A DNA stretch of 64,000 bases from Chrysophaeum taylorii. Its lineage: Eukaryota > Sar > Pelagophyceae > Pelagomonadales > Pelagomonadaceae. The position numbers were made by a program, and so were the translations under genes. Position 1 is the stretch's first letter, and each line of letters opens with the position of its first letter. The stretch lies in assembly GCA_029834535.1 (NCBI GenBank), contig JAQMWT010000046.1:1-64000 (forward strand), read 5' to 3'. The notes below the pieces were generated by a model. It ran no database searches, was not told where the DNA came from, and saw nothing but the letters and a program-made list of their open reading frames with translations. Below, piece by piece: positions 18,152 through 28,841 of the stretch.

Positions 18152-20446
18152 ATGGGCGGCGGCCACCACCACCGCAAGGTCGTGATCTGCGGCGTGCCCG
18201 TTGATCCACAGCACTTCGACCGCTGGCAGATGCCCCTCGTCTTCGAGGTCCCTCGGAGATCGATGCCCGTCGTCCTCGACGTCGCGTCCTGGCACGTCCG
18301 TACCGGGTTTATAGCGCCTATGATGTACAAGCGTCCCGAATCGGCGCTCGAACCAGCGTGCCGCGCGCCACCAGAGCCACCTCGATGCGATGAGCCCCGG
18401 CCCGCGCTGCCGCCCGAGCACGACAACCAAGCCTCCGCCGCATCCCAGCTACCGTCGCGAGAAACGTTCGATCGTCGCCGACCGCCGCGGTCTTCTTCTT
18501 CTTCTCGCGACGAGGGAGAACACGCGCCATCACATGACGCGCTGCCGTCGACCGCCTCGAAAGAGCGTCGTGTGACTAGCAACTCCGCGGCACATCGAAC
18601 CTCGCAATCTACACCGTTCGAACGCGACGAGCCATCGCGCGGCGCGACGCCGAGGGACGTCGACGAGGAGCCGTCGAGCGCGTCGCGCGGCCCGGCTCGA
18701 GAAGTGTCGCGTGACTCCGAGTCTGGCGAGCTCGGATCTTCTGGCGCGCGGCGACCATCGAGCGCATCTCGCGCGGCGCTTTCGCCAGACGCGGTCTGCG
18801 GAATTTTCGAGGGAGCATCACGCGACGATCGCGTGTCAGAGCAGCAGACGCGGCAGACGGGCTCTCCTCCCGCGCAGCGCGACGGGCGGCCATCAAACGC
18901 GGTGGTATCATCGCACGACGACCGCACAGATCTAGAACGCGACGAACCGATATGGGACACATCTCGTCAGCCACGTCCATTCAATGCACAGTTCACAGGC
19001 GGGCCCGACAGCAGACGGGAACCACGACAACAACAGCGTCGAGGGACGCGGGACGAGACCGCGCGTGCTGTCGCGGCAGCCCAGGTGGCGGCGAGCGCGG
19101 CGCGGGCTGCGGTGGTGCGGTCTGTGGCGTCAGCCTGCGAGCAGGCGAGGGCCGGGCACGAGGGGCGACAGCTCCGGCGGACGCGGCGGACGCTCGAGCA
19201 GGAAAAGCGGGCGCTGCGAGAGGCCGTCGTCGCCGAGCGGGCCCGCGCGGCGGTGGAACGCGAGGAGCGGTCGCGGCTGCAGGCGATCTTCGAGGTCACG
19301 CAGAGACAGCACAAAGACCATGTCGACGCGGTAAGAAAACTGCAGACCCTGGAACGACGTCCGTACGAAGAGCGACTGCGGGTAGCCGAAAGAGAACGGG
19401 AAGCGCTGGAGGCCGACTGCGTTCGGCTCGAGCGCCAGCTTCGGCGCGAGCGCCAGGAGGCGGTAGAGGCCGGCGACGCGCTGCGGCGCACCTACAACCA
19501 GTTAGCGAGCCAACTCGTGCAGGAGCGCTGCAACAACTCGGCGGAGATTCGCGCGAGTCGTCGCGACAGGGCGAAGGCCGTCGCCGTCGCTCAAGTGGCG
19601 GCTGCCGTCGCGCGCTCCGCCGTTCTTTGCTCTCCTTCCCTAGCCGCCGCCGCCGCCGCCGCCGCAAAAGAAAAGCCGGAGACCGAGATGATGCTCGAGA
19701 AACCTTCCGCCGCTGACGCTTCAGTCGTCGTCGAGAACGGCCTTCCTCGGAATCCTCCTCGAATAGGCGACGACGAGGACGTCGTCGACGCAGGTCTCCG
19801 GCGCGACGACGAGGACGTCGTCGACGCAGGTCTCCGGCGCGACGACGAGGACGTCGTCGACGCAGGTCTCCGGCGCGACGACGATGAGGAGGAAATCACG
19901 CTCGGGCGGTGGCGGGGGCGGACTGAGTCCGGTAGCCCCGTCGGAGCGAGGCGGACCTCCGCGGACGGGCTCCTCGAGACGGCGGCAGTCGCGAGTGATG
20001 ATTGGTCGCTCGAGGCTGATGAACGCGGAAAGCTGCGCGCAGCGCAGCCTTCCTCCGACGGCACGATCACGCTAGAGACGAGAGAAGACGACGACGAGGA
20101 GCTGACGCTAGAGACCGAACCGGACGAAAATCCAGCGAAAGAGCGGCATTCCTCTGTCGTCGTCGTCGTCGTCGATGGTCCGCCGAGTCTCGCCAAGGTC
20201 CCGGGCGGTGACAGGTTGGCGTTGGAGACCGAGCCGGACGATATCATTATCAACAATGTCGCGAGGCGCCGCCGACCTTCGGAGACGATGAGCAGCCTCG
20301 ACGACGACACAGGGCGGAGTTTCGAGCTGAGAGTCGCGGCGCCGCCCGTCGCGGCTTCGGTCGACGAGACGATAAGCCTCGGAAGCGAGGAGTTGACGAC
20401 GATAAGAAGCAGCATCGAGGAGGAGACAACAACATCTTTCTTATGA
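18152..20446 (+). CDS. Large Ser/Arg-rich coiled-coil protein
   Basis: 764 residues from ATG 18152. The first ~70 residues contain PVVLDVASWHVRTGFIAP, resembling the start of the actin/Arp fold (VVxDxGSxxxRxGFAG), but the rest of the actin fold is absent. Residues ~90-290 are low-complexity and Ser/Arg/Asp-rich; ~290-490 is a long Ala/Arg/Glu coiled coil (DETARAVAAAQVAASAARAA, later repeated as KAVAVAQVAAAVARSAV); the remainder is acidic, with a three-fold 12-residue repeat (RRDDEDVVDAGL) and repeated LETEPDE motifs. No enzyme domain. Likely a structural or scaffold protein; the actin-like start may be chance. Confidence 0.6.
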   Translation: MGGGHHHRKVVICGVPVDPQHFDRWQMPLVFEVPRRSMPVVLDVASWHVRTGFIAPMMYKRPESALEPACRAPPEPPRCDEPRPALPPEHDNQASAASQLPSRETFDRRRPPRSSSSSRDEGEHAPSHDALPSTASKERRVTSNSAAHRTSQSTPFERDEPSRGATPRDVDEEPSSASRGPAREVSRDSESGELGSSGARRPSSASRAALSPDAVCGIFEGASRDDRVSEQQTRQTGSPPAQRDGRPSNAVVSSHDDRTDLERDEPIWDTSRQPRPFNAQFTGGPDSRREPRQQQRRGTRDETARAVAAAQVAASAARAAVVRSVASACEQARAGHEGRQLRRTRRTLEQEKRALREAVVAERARAAVEREERSRLQAIFEVTQRQHKDHVDAVRKLQTLERRPYEERLRVAEREREALEADCVRLERQLRRERQEAVEAGDALRRTYNQLASQLVQERCNNSAEIRASRRDRAKAVAVAQVAAAVARSAVLCSPSLAAAAAAAAKEKPETEMMLEKPSAADASVVVENGLPRNPPRIGDDEDVVDAGLRRDDEDVVDAGLRRDDEDVVDAGLRRDDDEEEITLGRWRGRTESGSPVGARRTSADGLLETAAVASDDWSLEADERGKLRAAQPSSDGTITLETREDDDEELTLETEPDENPAKERHSSVVVVVVDGPPSLAKVPGGDRLALETEPDDIIINNVARRRRPSETMSSLDDDTGRSFELRVAAPPVAASVDETISLGSEELTTIRSSIEEETTTSFL
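19769..19876 (+). repeat. Three tandem 36 bp units inside the coiled-coil gene
   Basis: Three identical in-frame units (19769-19804, 19805-19840, 19841-19876), each encoding DDEDVVDAGLRR. Identity between units points to recent slippage or unequal exchange; copy number probably varies between strains. Confidence 0.9.
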
Positions 20447-20526
20447 CGACGCGACGGGGGTTCGGATTAATGAAAAAATGAGTCAGTCTCGGTCGGTCGA
20501 AACCCTCCAGAATCCCTGAAAAAGAA

Positions 20527-21636
20527 ATGCCGTCGATACGGCGGCACAAGAAGGAGTGCGCGCGGGGGAAGAAGGATCCGGAGCGGTCGCAGTACAGCGT
20601 GAGCGTGGTGTTGTACAAGCTGGTGTCGAGGTCGTGGGAGGCGCTGGGAGGGGGGGCGTGGGCGGAGATGCACCTGTTCTTCCGACCGCAGGGCGATAGC
20701 CGCGCTTTCCGGCTCGTGGCGTGGATTCCCGAATCGCAGGACGTGATTCTGAACCTGAAATTGAGCCCCAGCACGCGGCTCGAGGTGGAGGCCTCGGGAT
20801 TCGGGGAGCTCGAGGGTTTTGGGATGTATTTCAGCTCCCGCGAGGAAGCGGGAGCGACGGCGGACGCGATCGCGGCGGCGGCCGACGAATTGAATACCAA
20901 GCAGAAGCGGCGGAGCCTCGCCGAGATCCAGGAAGTGCAGAGCGTCTCGCACGACACCCACGTCGTGTTCAACGCCGAGGAGTCGAGGTTCGAGGGGCTC
21001 CCCGAAGGCTGGCAGACGGCGAACAAGCAATTCGCGGTGCCGGTCGGGGCGTTGCCGCGCGTCGACGTCGAGGGCTACGACGACAAGATTCCGTCGGTGG
21101 TGGTGATGCTTGCCCGGAAGCTCGACGAGCTCAACGGCCACGGTACGCTCGGAATTTTCCGCGTCGCCCCGGACCAAGAAGATTGTCGGGAGGCTCGAGA
21201 GGCGATCGACCGAGGAGGTCTCTGGGACACCCAAGATCCCCACGTGGTGGCCACGCTGATCAAGGTCTTTTTTCGCGAACTCCCGATCGGCCTCTTGAAT
21301 TGGCTCGGGGACGCCTCCTTGGCCAAGTTGGCGCGACACGAGCCGTGTGCCGACGTCGTTTCCGACCTCGCCGATCCCCACAGGTCCCTGTTGTTGTGGC
21401 TGCTGGACCTCATGGCCACCATCGTCACCAACGAGCATACGAACAAAATGTCCGCAAAGAACATGGCGATCGTCATGTCGCCCAACTTGTATTCGACGCA
21501 CGCGGAGAACCCGATGGCTGCGCTCACCATGGCCCAGACGGTCGCCGACGCGACCAAGAACCTCCTCGCCTGGCGACTCGCCGACCACCACAACTACGCC
21601 GACGACGACGACGACGACGAGGAGCACCACCGTTAG
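20527..21636 (+). CDS. WH1-CRIB-RhoGAP protein
   Basis: 369 residues. Residues ~22-118 fit a WH1/EVH1 domain (WAEMHLFFRPQG, AWIPESQDVILNLKLSP). Residues ~133-162 form a CRIB/PBD motif (VSHDTHVVFNAEESRFEGLPEGW), which binds GTP-loaded Rac/Cdc42/ROP. Residues ~175-355 are the RhoGAP domain with the catalytic arginine finger at Arg212 (GTLGIFRVA) and the conserved K.FFRELP and N.M...NMAIVMSPNL blocks. It should accelerate GTP hydrolysis by Rho-family GTPases at the cortex, controlling actin. The CRIB+GAP pairing is like plant RopGAPs; a WH1 in front is typical of stramenopile and amoebozoan forms. Intronless; converges on the ETF-QO gene, 40 bp between stops. Confidence 0.9.
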   Translation: MPSIRRHKKECARGKKDPERSQYSVSVVLYKLVSRSWEALGGGAWAEMHLFFRPQGDSRAFRLVAWIPESQDVILNLKLSPSTRLEVEASGFGELEGFGMYFSSREEAGATADAIAAAADELNTKQKRRSLAEIQEVQSVSHDTHVVFNAEESRFEGLPEGWQTANKQFAVPVGALPRVDVEGYDDKIPSVVVMLARKLDELNGHGTLGIFRVAPDQEDCREAREAIDRGGLWDTQDPHVVATLIKVFFRELPIGLLNWLGDASLAKLARHEPCADVVSDLADPHRSLLLWLLDLMATIVTNEHTNKMSAKNMAIVMSPNLYSTHAENPMAALTMAQTVADATKNLLAWRLADHHNYADDDDDDEEHHR

Positions 21637-21676
21637 CTTCTTCTTCTTCTTCTTCTTCTTCTTCTTCTTTGTTTTA

Positions 21677-23320
21677 TTAAGTGAGCGTGTAGTTCGGGCC
21701 GCCGCCTCCTTGGGGCACGGTCCAGTCGATATAGTCGTAGGGCATCTTGATGGCGCAGCACTTGCAGTGGACACAGTTCTGGCTGTTGATGACCAAAGAG
21801 GGGGTTTTGTTGTCGTCGACGTACTCGTACACACCGGCGGGGCAGAAGTTGCGCTCGGGCCCGCCCCGCTCCTTGAGGGACTTGGCGTTCCCGAGGACGT
21901 CGTCCTTCAGATGGTCTCGGACGCGGAGGTGGGAGGGCTGGTCGTCGTGGTCGACGCCGCTTCGCGCGAGGTTTGTCAAGAGGGGAAAGCTGAGGATTCC
22001 ATCGGGTTTGGGGTAGTCGATTTTCGGTCCCGACGGTTTGGTCGTTTCAGAATCGGCGTGGCGAGCTCCCGGAAACGTCCAAGGTTCGTTACCGCGCAAC
22101 GCGTAGGCAGACAAGCCAGAGTAGACGAGTCCCGGGTACAAGCCGCCGTAGTCGAAGGACGGTTTGTAATTTCTGACGGCCCGCAGTTCCTCGTAGACCC
22201 ACGAGGCGCGGAGTCGCTCGTCGTAGCTTTCGAGATTTCCATCCACAAATGCCTCGGCGGCGAGCATGGCCGACTTCATCGCGGTGTGCGTGCCCTTGAT
22301 TTTCGGCACGTTGAGAAAACCCGCCGAGCACCCGATCAAGGCTCCGCCGGGGAAGGTCAAGGACTGCGGAATCGCCTGGAAACCGCCTTCGTTGATGACT
22401 CGCGCGCCGTACTGCACGCACTCGCCGCCCTCCAGATGCTCGGCGACGGCCGGATGATGCTTGAACCTCTGGAACTCGAGGTAGGGCGAGAGGTTGGGAT
22501 TTTTGTAGTCCAACCCCACCACGAATCCGACGTGAACGAGGTCATCCATGTGGTACAAGAAGCTCCCGCCGTAAGTCCCAGAGTCCAACGGCCACCCGAT
22601 CGTGTGCTGGACAAAGCCGGGCGTCGTTTTGCTGGATCGCCATACCTCCTTGACGCCGAGGCCGTACGACTGGCGGTTCGGCCGCAGGCCAAACTTTGAA
22701 ATCACGGCCTCCGAGCACGAGCCGCGCGCCCCTTCCGCAAGCAAAACTGTGCCGCACAGCTCGACCCCCCGCTCGTAATTCTCCTTTGGTTGCCCGTTCT
22801 TGTCGATGCCCGCGTCCCTCGTCGCGACGCCGCGAACGCCGCCCTCGTCGTCGTACACGACCTCCGAGGCCGCAAACCCAGGATAGATCTCGACCTCGGC
22901 CTCCTCGGCCTTAACCCCCAGCCACCGCACGACTTGCGACAGCGAAGTCACGTAGTTGCCGTGATTGTCGAGAGTCGGCGGAGTCGGAAGCGGAGCGGAC
23001 CACTTCTCGGTCAGAAACAAAAACCGATCCCGCGTCACGGCCGTCTTTACGGGACACGTCTCGTCCCGACGCCACTCCGGGATCAGCTCGTCGAGGGCCC
23101 GGGGTTCGAAGACGTTTCCCGACACGATGTGGGCACCCACCTCTGACCCCTTCTCTACCACGCACACCGACAGCTCCGCGTTGAGCTGCTTCAACCGGAT
23201 TGCTGCGCTCAGACCCGCAGGACCAGCGCCCACGATCACCACGTCGTACTCCATCCGCTCCCGCGGACCCCCCACGCTCAGTAACCGTCGAACAACCCGC
23301 CTCATCATCATCATCACCAT
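21677..23320 (-). CDS. ETFDH: Electron transfer flavoprotein-ubiquinone oxidoreductase, mitochondrial
   Basis: 547 residues from the ATG at 23320, chosen because MMMMRRVVRRLLSVGGPRER is a good mitochondrial presequence directly before the FAD-binding GxGxxG (VIVGAGPAGLSAAIRL). Upstream the frame stays open but looks non-coding. Other family blocks: IVSGNVFEPRALDELIPEW, YGLGVKEVW, GGSFLYHMDD, GGALIGCSAGFLNVPKIKG(THTA). The C-terminus has the 4Fe-4S ligands: FCPAGVYEY then CVHCKCC, then the IDWTVPQGGGGPNY motif. It transfers electrons from ETF (fatty-acid and amino-acid oxidation) to ubiquinone on the inner membrane. Full length and intact, no introns. Confidence 0.95.
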   Translation of the reverse strand: MVMMMMRRVVRRLLSVGGPRERMEYDVVIVGAGPAGLSAAIRLKQLNAELSVCVVEKGSEVGAHIVSGNVFEPRALDELIPEWRRDETCPVKTAVTRDRFLFLTEKWSAPLPTPPTLDNHGNYVTSLSQVVRWLGVKAEEAEVEIYPGFAASEVVYDDEGGVRGVATRDAGIDKNGQPKENYERGVELCGTVLLAEGARGSCSEAVISKFGLRPNRQSYGLGVKEVWRSSKTTPGFVQHTIGWPLDSGTYGGSFLYHMDDLVHVGFVVGLDYKNPNLSPYLEFQRFKHHPAVAEHLEGGECVQYGARVINEGGFQAIPQSLTFPGGALIGCSAGFLNVPKIKGTHTAMKSAMLAAEAFVDGNLESYDERLRASWVYEELRAVRNYKPSFDYGGLYPGLVYSGLSAYALRGNEPWTFPGARHADSETTKPSGPKIDYPKPDGILSFPLLTNLARSGVDHDDQPSHLRVRDHLKDDVLGNAKSLKERGGPERNFCPAGVYEYVDDNKTPSLVINSQNCVHCKCCAIKMPYDYIDWTVPQGGGGPNYTLT

Positions 23321-23641
23321 CAACTTCGACCTGCAGCAGCACAAGCAACAGTTCCTTCGCGACGAGGGTTGTTGTTGTTGTTGTTTCCCACTTGATAGAT
23401 AGCGCCGCGATTTGACGTTGCATTGAAGATGAAAGAGGTCCCCGACCCGAACCGCCGCGTCAAAAAAAATGCCGCCGCCGCTCGCACTGGCGCCCCTAGA
23501 GGTCGGTCCTGGTACTCGTGCCATTCGAGGGGATCCGAAGCGAGCGAGGTCCCACTTGTGGGAGCACGCGAAATACGTCGACTCCGAGGCGCCAATCAAA
23601 CAAAAACGCCGCCAACGCGTCGATGATGGGGTACGTGCATT

Positions 23642-24386
23642 TCATTCGTCCGGGTTCTCGACGTGGTAGTGTGCCTGAACGACATCAAACCTGCGGCCGC
23701 AGATCTGGAGCGCGCGAATCGACGTCTCGTTCGGTTGGAAGTACTCGAGCATTGCCCCGGCCGTTCGAATAAACGGCGCGTCAACGTCGCGGTGGTCGTC
23801 GAGAAGACGCGCCTCGTTGGCGACGACAAGCTTATTTTCCCCCAGCAACCGCTGAAGCTCGTTGTGGGCTTGGACGTGACCCGATAAAAGGTAAGCGGTG
23901 GGGTCGGGGAGATCGCACGAAGGAAACCCCGCCGCGCGGTCCGAAAAACAACCGTCGGCACCTGCTTTCGTAGCGTTCAAGCACTCATCGATCCACAGCT
24001 CCCTCGCTGCTCGGAGAGACAGACATATCGAGGGAACGCAATCTCGTATTATTCGGGAACGAATAATCGCCGTCTGTCTCGCAAGGCGCGCCAGTTTCGT
24101 CGACCGCGACCAGGCCCTCGGCCATGTCGTACATTTCGTAGTAAGGCCAGTCGAGGACCGAGTTGTAGTAGAACAGGGTCGTCACCGACGGGCTCTTCTC
24201 CTTGACAGCACGAAGGGCCTCGACAATCTTAGACTCGGCGTACCCGGCCTCGTACACGCCCTGCCCCTTCTCGATAGTCACCAAAGGAAACCGCCCAAGA
24301 ATCGACACGGTCCCCGCGTCCAGCGGCCCGCTCATGTTGCAAGTGCGCGCAAACATGGGGATCCGCTCCCAACTAAACACGACCAT
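23642..24386 (-). pseudogene. GHL15-like (TIM-barrel glycosidase-like) gene, two frames
   Basis: Two minus-strand frames form one protein of about 245 residues. The first (ATG 24386) has VVFSWERIPMFARTCNMSG, RFPLVTIEKGQGVYE and SVTTLFYYNSVLDWPYYEM; the second continues with RELWIDECLNATKAGADGCFSDRA and the tail ANEARLLDDHRDVDAPF. This is the pattern of hypothetical glycosyl-hydrolase-like family 15. The frames do not meet: the shift falls between about 24000 and 24040 and no intron of believable size fits, so a frameshift (or sequence error) is likely. No signal peptide is visible, so the N-terminus may also be lost. Confidence 0.6.
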
Positions 24387-24389
24387 CAA

Positions 24390-25003
24390 GTGTCCGGCTT
24401 TTTTAATAGTTGTTACTGTATAGCAGCAGCATGTGTGACGTCAAAGGATGACGCATCGAGGGGACTGACTACGCGTCGGCTGTCGCCGCCCACCTCTTCC
24501 ACTCGAAAACGGCGGCATGGACGTCAACCAGGCCACGAACAACGGCGTCTCGACGCTCGACATCGCGATCTAGGAGGAGGTTCAAGTCGATGTCGACAAA
24601 ACGCGCCTCGGCAGTCTTCATCGAGCAAGAGCGTCGATGTTGGGTACCTACTGCTCGCGCAAGGTACAAAAAAGTCATCCACCAGGTCGATAGACAAAGC
24701 ATCTCGTCGCTTTGCTCGCCGCCGTGGCGATGCCGACGTCGCTATCTTCTTGAGCACAACCTGGTTGAGAAGAGGCTCGCGCATCCGCCGGCGCGAATGG
24801 CTGGGTGGAGACAGTGAGAATCCTCCTCGCTCATCGTCACGACATTCGGCACGAGACAATGGCGAAAATGAGGTCGAGTAGAGCATTGGGCGCATGCGAG
24901 GGTTTGCCGTGGCTGGCGCACGCCGACACTCAGTAAAGGAGGTCGGATTGTTCGGATGTTGGCGTTCAATCACCCTCCTGTTATTAAACAACTTCTCGAC
25001 GTC

Positions 25004-25035
<32 letters not shown>

Positions 25036-28000
25036 CCAAGTCACCCGCCCGAGCAAGCGCGCCAGACGACATACGTTGTCGTAGGACTCGATCGCTGGCC
25101 ACCTCGGGATTGTCGCGAACTGTATTGATTGGGCTTCGAACACAAATCCCGATGCCTTCACGCGTGTAGCCGAGTTCTGGCATCGTGTGCACGCGTGAAA
25201 ACGGCGTGAGCGTTCTTGTTCAAGGTGCTTTGAAGCGCCGTCGGACCAGTCCCGCTGCGTCTCCTGGGTGGCGCGAGTGCGGTATTTCCCACGATAAAAA
25301 TGGGTTTAAGCATGTGAATGAACGGCTCCGGTTCTCGGGCAGTGAGCTTGACGCGCGTTGCAATGGTTTTGTCGGCCATCGCGACCCGCCTTCTTCATGT
25401 GCCTGTACTCATTATGGTCGCAGTTTCCAACGTCCGAGTCTATTGAGTTCTTGTGTTCAGCGTGCAGGTGTGGACAGACATTGACTTTCTCTTCCTGGAG
25501 TTGCAAAGCCAGATGATGGCCACACTGAGCAATTCCATAATGGCCTATTTGCGACTGATGGTCGCTCGAAGTTTCTTGTAAGCGACGGAAGCTCCGGCCC
25601 AAACCTCGACACGCCGTAACAATCGCCTTCTTCACGGGCGAGATCATGCAAATCGCTCGCTTGGAGTGAGATGCTACCAGGAGAGCCCTTTCAAGCACTC
25701 ACTACGGTGAATCCGTGTCGCATGACCTCGCTTTGGAACCGATGCACTCGTTATTCAAGGGGGATCGCGTGACCCGCGCGCACGTGGGAATGGAGCTCTT
25801 CAACATGCAACGTGCAAGTTCCAAGGTGCTGCCCTCCTCTTTCAGCGTCGTGGCGTCGTCTACGCAAGGAATCATGCTTCTTGACAATTTTATTTTCGAG
25901 GAAGCTGTCGCTGCGGCACGAATTCGAATCCGAGGCTGGCGCGAGCGATTTCGGCCGGTGAAATGATCCCGCAACAAACCGCCACACTTGGGGTGTGCGC
26001 CGGAAGGTACCCCACAATCGAAGCTGGCGGAATTTGTCATCGACGCTATTGGAGACGACGCGTCGCGGACGAGCACGAGCTTTTTTACCGGCGCAAATAC
26101 CGCAAGATTTTTTGGCGGGGGAGTGCACAAGAGCCACCCGTCGTGTTTTGGCTACCGCGCTTTCGCCGCCGATCGCACCTCGAACGTGGTGCTTGAGCTT
26201 GCAGTGGAAGCAATATGCTCCTTCGTTATTCCAGCCGTGCTAGCCATCGACACGGCGTTTACTGCACTCGAGTTGAGAGAAAATATCACGCTGACAAGAG
26301 ATAAATCACGGCGGATCGATCTTGGGAAGGTCGGTTTCGTAGAAGTCGCTACCGCTCTACCAATTGTCATCGAAGCACTATGAAGGCTGCGCGAAAGCTA
26401 GCGATTCGACAACACTACTGCGAACACGGCGGAGTCGACGAATGTCTTTTTTTCGCACTTGACTCGTTGACCCAAGCTCAGCGTGAGTCTCTCGGCCAGA
26501 ACAAGCAAAAAATGTCAAAAAATATGCGGAAACATACGAGCCTGAGACCTTACCGAGGCGAGTAGGTCAAAGTCACAAAAAAACAGTTGACTGTCGCGGC
26601 GATTGTCGAAGCGTGGCGTCTGTGACATTGCTCGTCAAATTCTCGATCCTAGCGCGAGGACATCGTCAGCTGTTGTTCGGCTATACTTCGCCGCCGCGAA
26701 CACTGCAAGGGGCGAACACGGGCAGCACACATCGAAAACACTCGAGATCCCTTTCGGCGACGAGGCCGCAGGGACCATCGACGTTGATTTTTCGTGTCAC
26801 CACGAAGGCTATAAACCCGACAATCGCCCGTATAACGTCACGACGCGCTCCGTCTATTGCGAAGGAACTCTCACCTCACTTGAGTTCTCCTCCAATAGCT
26901 CACGATCGGCATGCGCGACATATCACAACGGAAACCGGGTCGTTTCTGAAAAGCGCAAGATCACGGACTTAGAGGACGGTATCTTGACCTGCGAACGTCA
27001 CATCGAGTTAAGTTTGGCTGGTGCCAGCACTCGACCACTGACGAATCTGTTGACATGTTCGAAATTCTCGCGCAAACGGATGTCCTTGAGAGCCTCGCTC
27101 TCGATGGTCCTCTCGACATTCCTTGTCTTCTTGGAGACTCGCATGCTTGCCGGAAATGAAGAGACATATCTCGTCTCATATCATTGCGTGGCATGCAGGA
27201 GACACGAGTTTCGCCTGCTCCAACGTGAAGCGATCACGGATATCCCTCGTCAATCGACATCCTGCGGTCATCAACAGCCCTGAAGAACCACGGTCCCTGC
27301 GCGTCTGGAAGTTTTGTGTCGACGTCTTCATCATTCCGGACTCACGCGCACTCGAAGTCGCTTGAAAACACCAAGATGGAGACTGCCACGAGTGCGCTTC
27401 GAGACATTGTCGCTGTTCAGAAACCCACCTTTCCAGCAGATACGATTGGCCTTTAGCATGCGCCAACCCCAAGTCGCGTGCTCGAGGCATCGCCAGTGCA
27501 AGTGAGATGTTTTTTCAGCGCGCCGCGCGTCCTCTGCCGGCGCCTCTGCCTGCATCCTTGAAATCTCGCCTTCTTGCTGATACCCTCGTTTGTTCTCGTT
27601 GTGCGGCTTGGTTAGATCTGTATCGCAGGACGAGTAAAACGGAGCTGGCACAACACCCGATCATGCGATCGCAGTCTTTTTGATCGTTGAGGACGACACT
27701 CAAGTCCCCAAGCCCCCGGGTTCAGTGGCCATGCAGAGAGCTTGGATCCGTGCTTCACTGGAGCATGACGAGGAGCAACAGAGTCAACTACAAATCTAGT
27801 TTCACTGGAACGCGACGAAAAGCAACGTCGTGGCGCTAAAGAGTGGCTGACTGCTGTTGACGGACTCAAAGACACTGGGAATCGAATCAGAGCGGCATAG
27901 AGAGTCGAGGCGCGTGCTCACATCTTGGAGATCCGCGATTCTTCCCATCATCGATATCGGCGAGTATGACTGAGCTTATCTCATTCGTCAAAGTGAAAGT

Positions 28001-28841
28001 CGCATCTTTTTTGAATTCCACAAGATGCGCAGTCATGCGTTGCAGCAAGTTCGTGTGTGCGAAAGCGCGAATGCAATCGAAATTGCGGGGCTGCTTATAC
28101 GGAGAAGTTCGCTGCTGCAATTGTCACATGTGAGGACTCGGTGCTTCTTGAGGAGGTCGTCGCGCGCTAGGTTCGGTGCGCTGTCGTTCCGCATCAGCTG
28201 GAGCTTCATGATGCGACGGTCGCTACATGACCTCAGAACTTGCTGAAAGATGCTGTCGGTTAACATGGCCTGCACACCCACAAGGTGGTTGGTTGATTAA
28301 TAAACAGATGTTGCTGTAGATCCCGACGTCGTCGTCGGTCCTGCGGGAGATAGCCAAGGGAAACAAGCAACATGTTGATGCATCTGGCTGTACAAGATGC
28401 CGTTGGAGGAGCTAGTGTGGACGGCGGTCGAGCGTGTGATCGCCCGGGGAGAATGTATACCGAAAGCAGTGTGCATGCCAAGACGCAGGCCTGGTTTCAA
28501 CTCCATCTCCGGGAGGGAGGGAGGGAGAGATAGAGGGAGGAAGAGGCACCTCCGGTTCGCACGTCCGTGCTCGCTCGCGTTGTGCCTCGCTTCCCGTGTC
28601 CTCGTGAGAAGATCAGTTTCGGGTATCGGCAAGTTTGAGTTTGCTCTCTACGTGGCCTTTGTCTGTCGTCACGCTCCTCTAGGTCTGGTCTCGTCTTGCC
28701 CATCGTGAGAAAGGAAGAGGGAGAAAGTTCGTGTTCTTTTTCTAATAATGTCTGGCTCACACGTGGGCTGCTGCTGCCGCTGACTGAGATTCGTCGCTTG
28801 GGCCCAGGCGCGGCGGCGGCGGCGGCGGCGGCGGCTGTTTT
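24390..28841. other. 4.4 kb without a recognisable gene
   Basis: Base composition is nearer to balanced than in the gene island to the left, and short frames open on both strands with no domain seen. It contains a (CGA)n microsatellite at about 25000-25037 and a GCG run at 28809-28834 just before the hAT element. It is probably decayed mobile or intergenic DNA. Confidence 0.45.
25715..27283 (+). other. Run of plus-strand frames, possible decayed gene
   Basis: Four consecutive plus-strand frames (25715-25966, 25988-26383, 26380-26565, 26603-27283) follow each other closely. The last encodes 226 residues with scattered Cys/His (VFSCHHEGY-like, YHCVACRRHEF). No family is recognised and minus-strand frames are equally open, so this may be chance. 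Confidence 0.2.

Noticed and set aside
18960-19716. Alternative plus and minus frames over the coiled-coil gene
   Set aside because: Low-complexity Arg/Gly/Ser shadows of the 18152-20446 frame.
26603-27283. 226-codon plus-strand frame as a host gene
   Set aside because: No recognisable domain, atypical composition, and comparable open frames on the other strand; kept only as a possible decayed gene.
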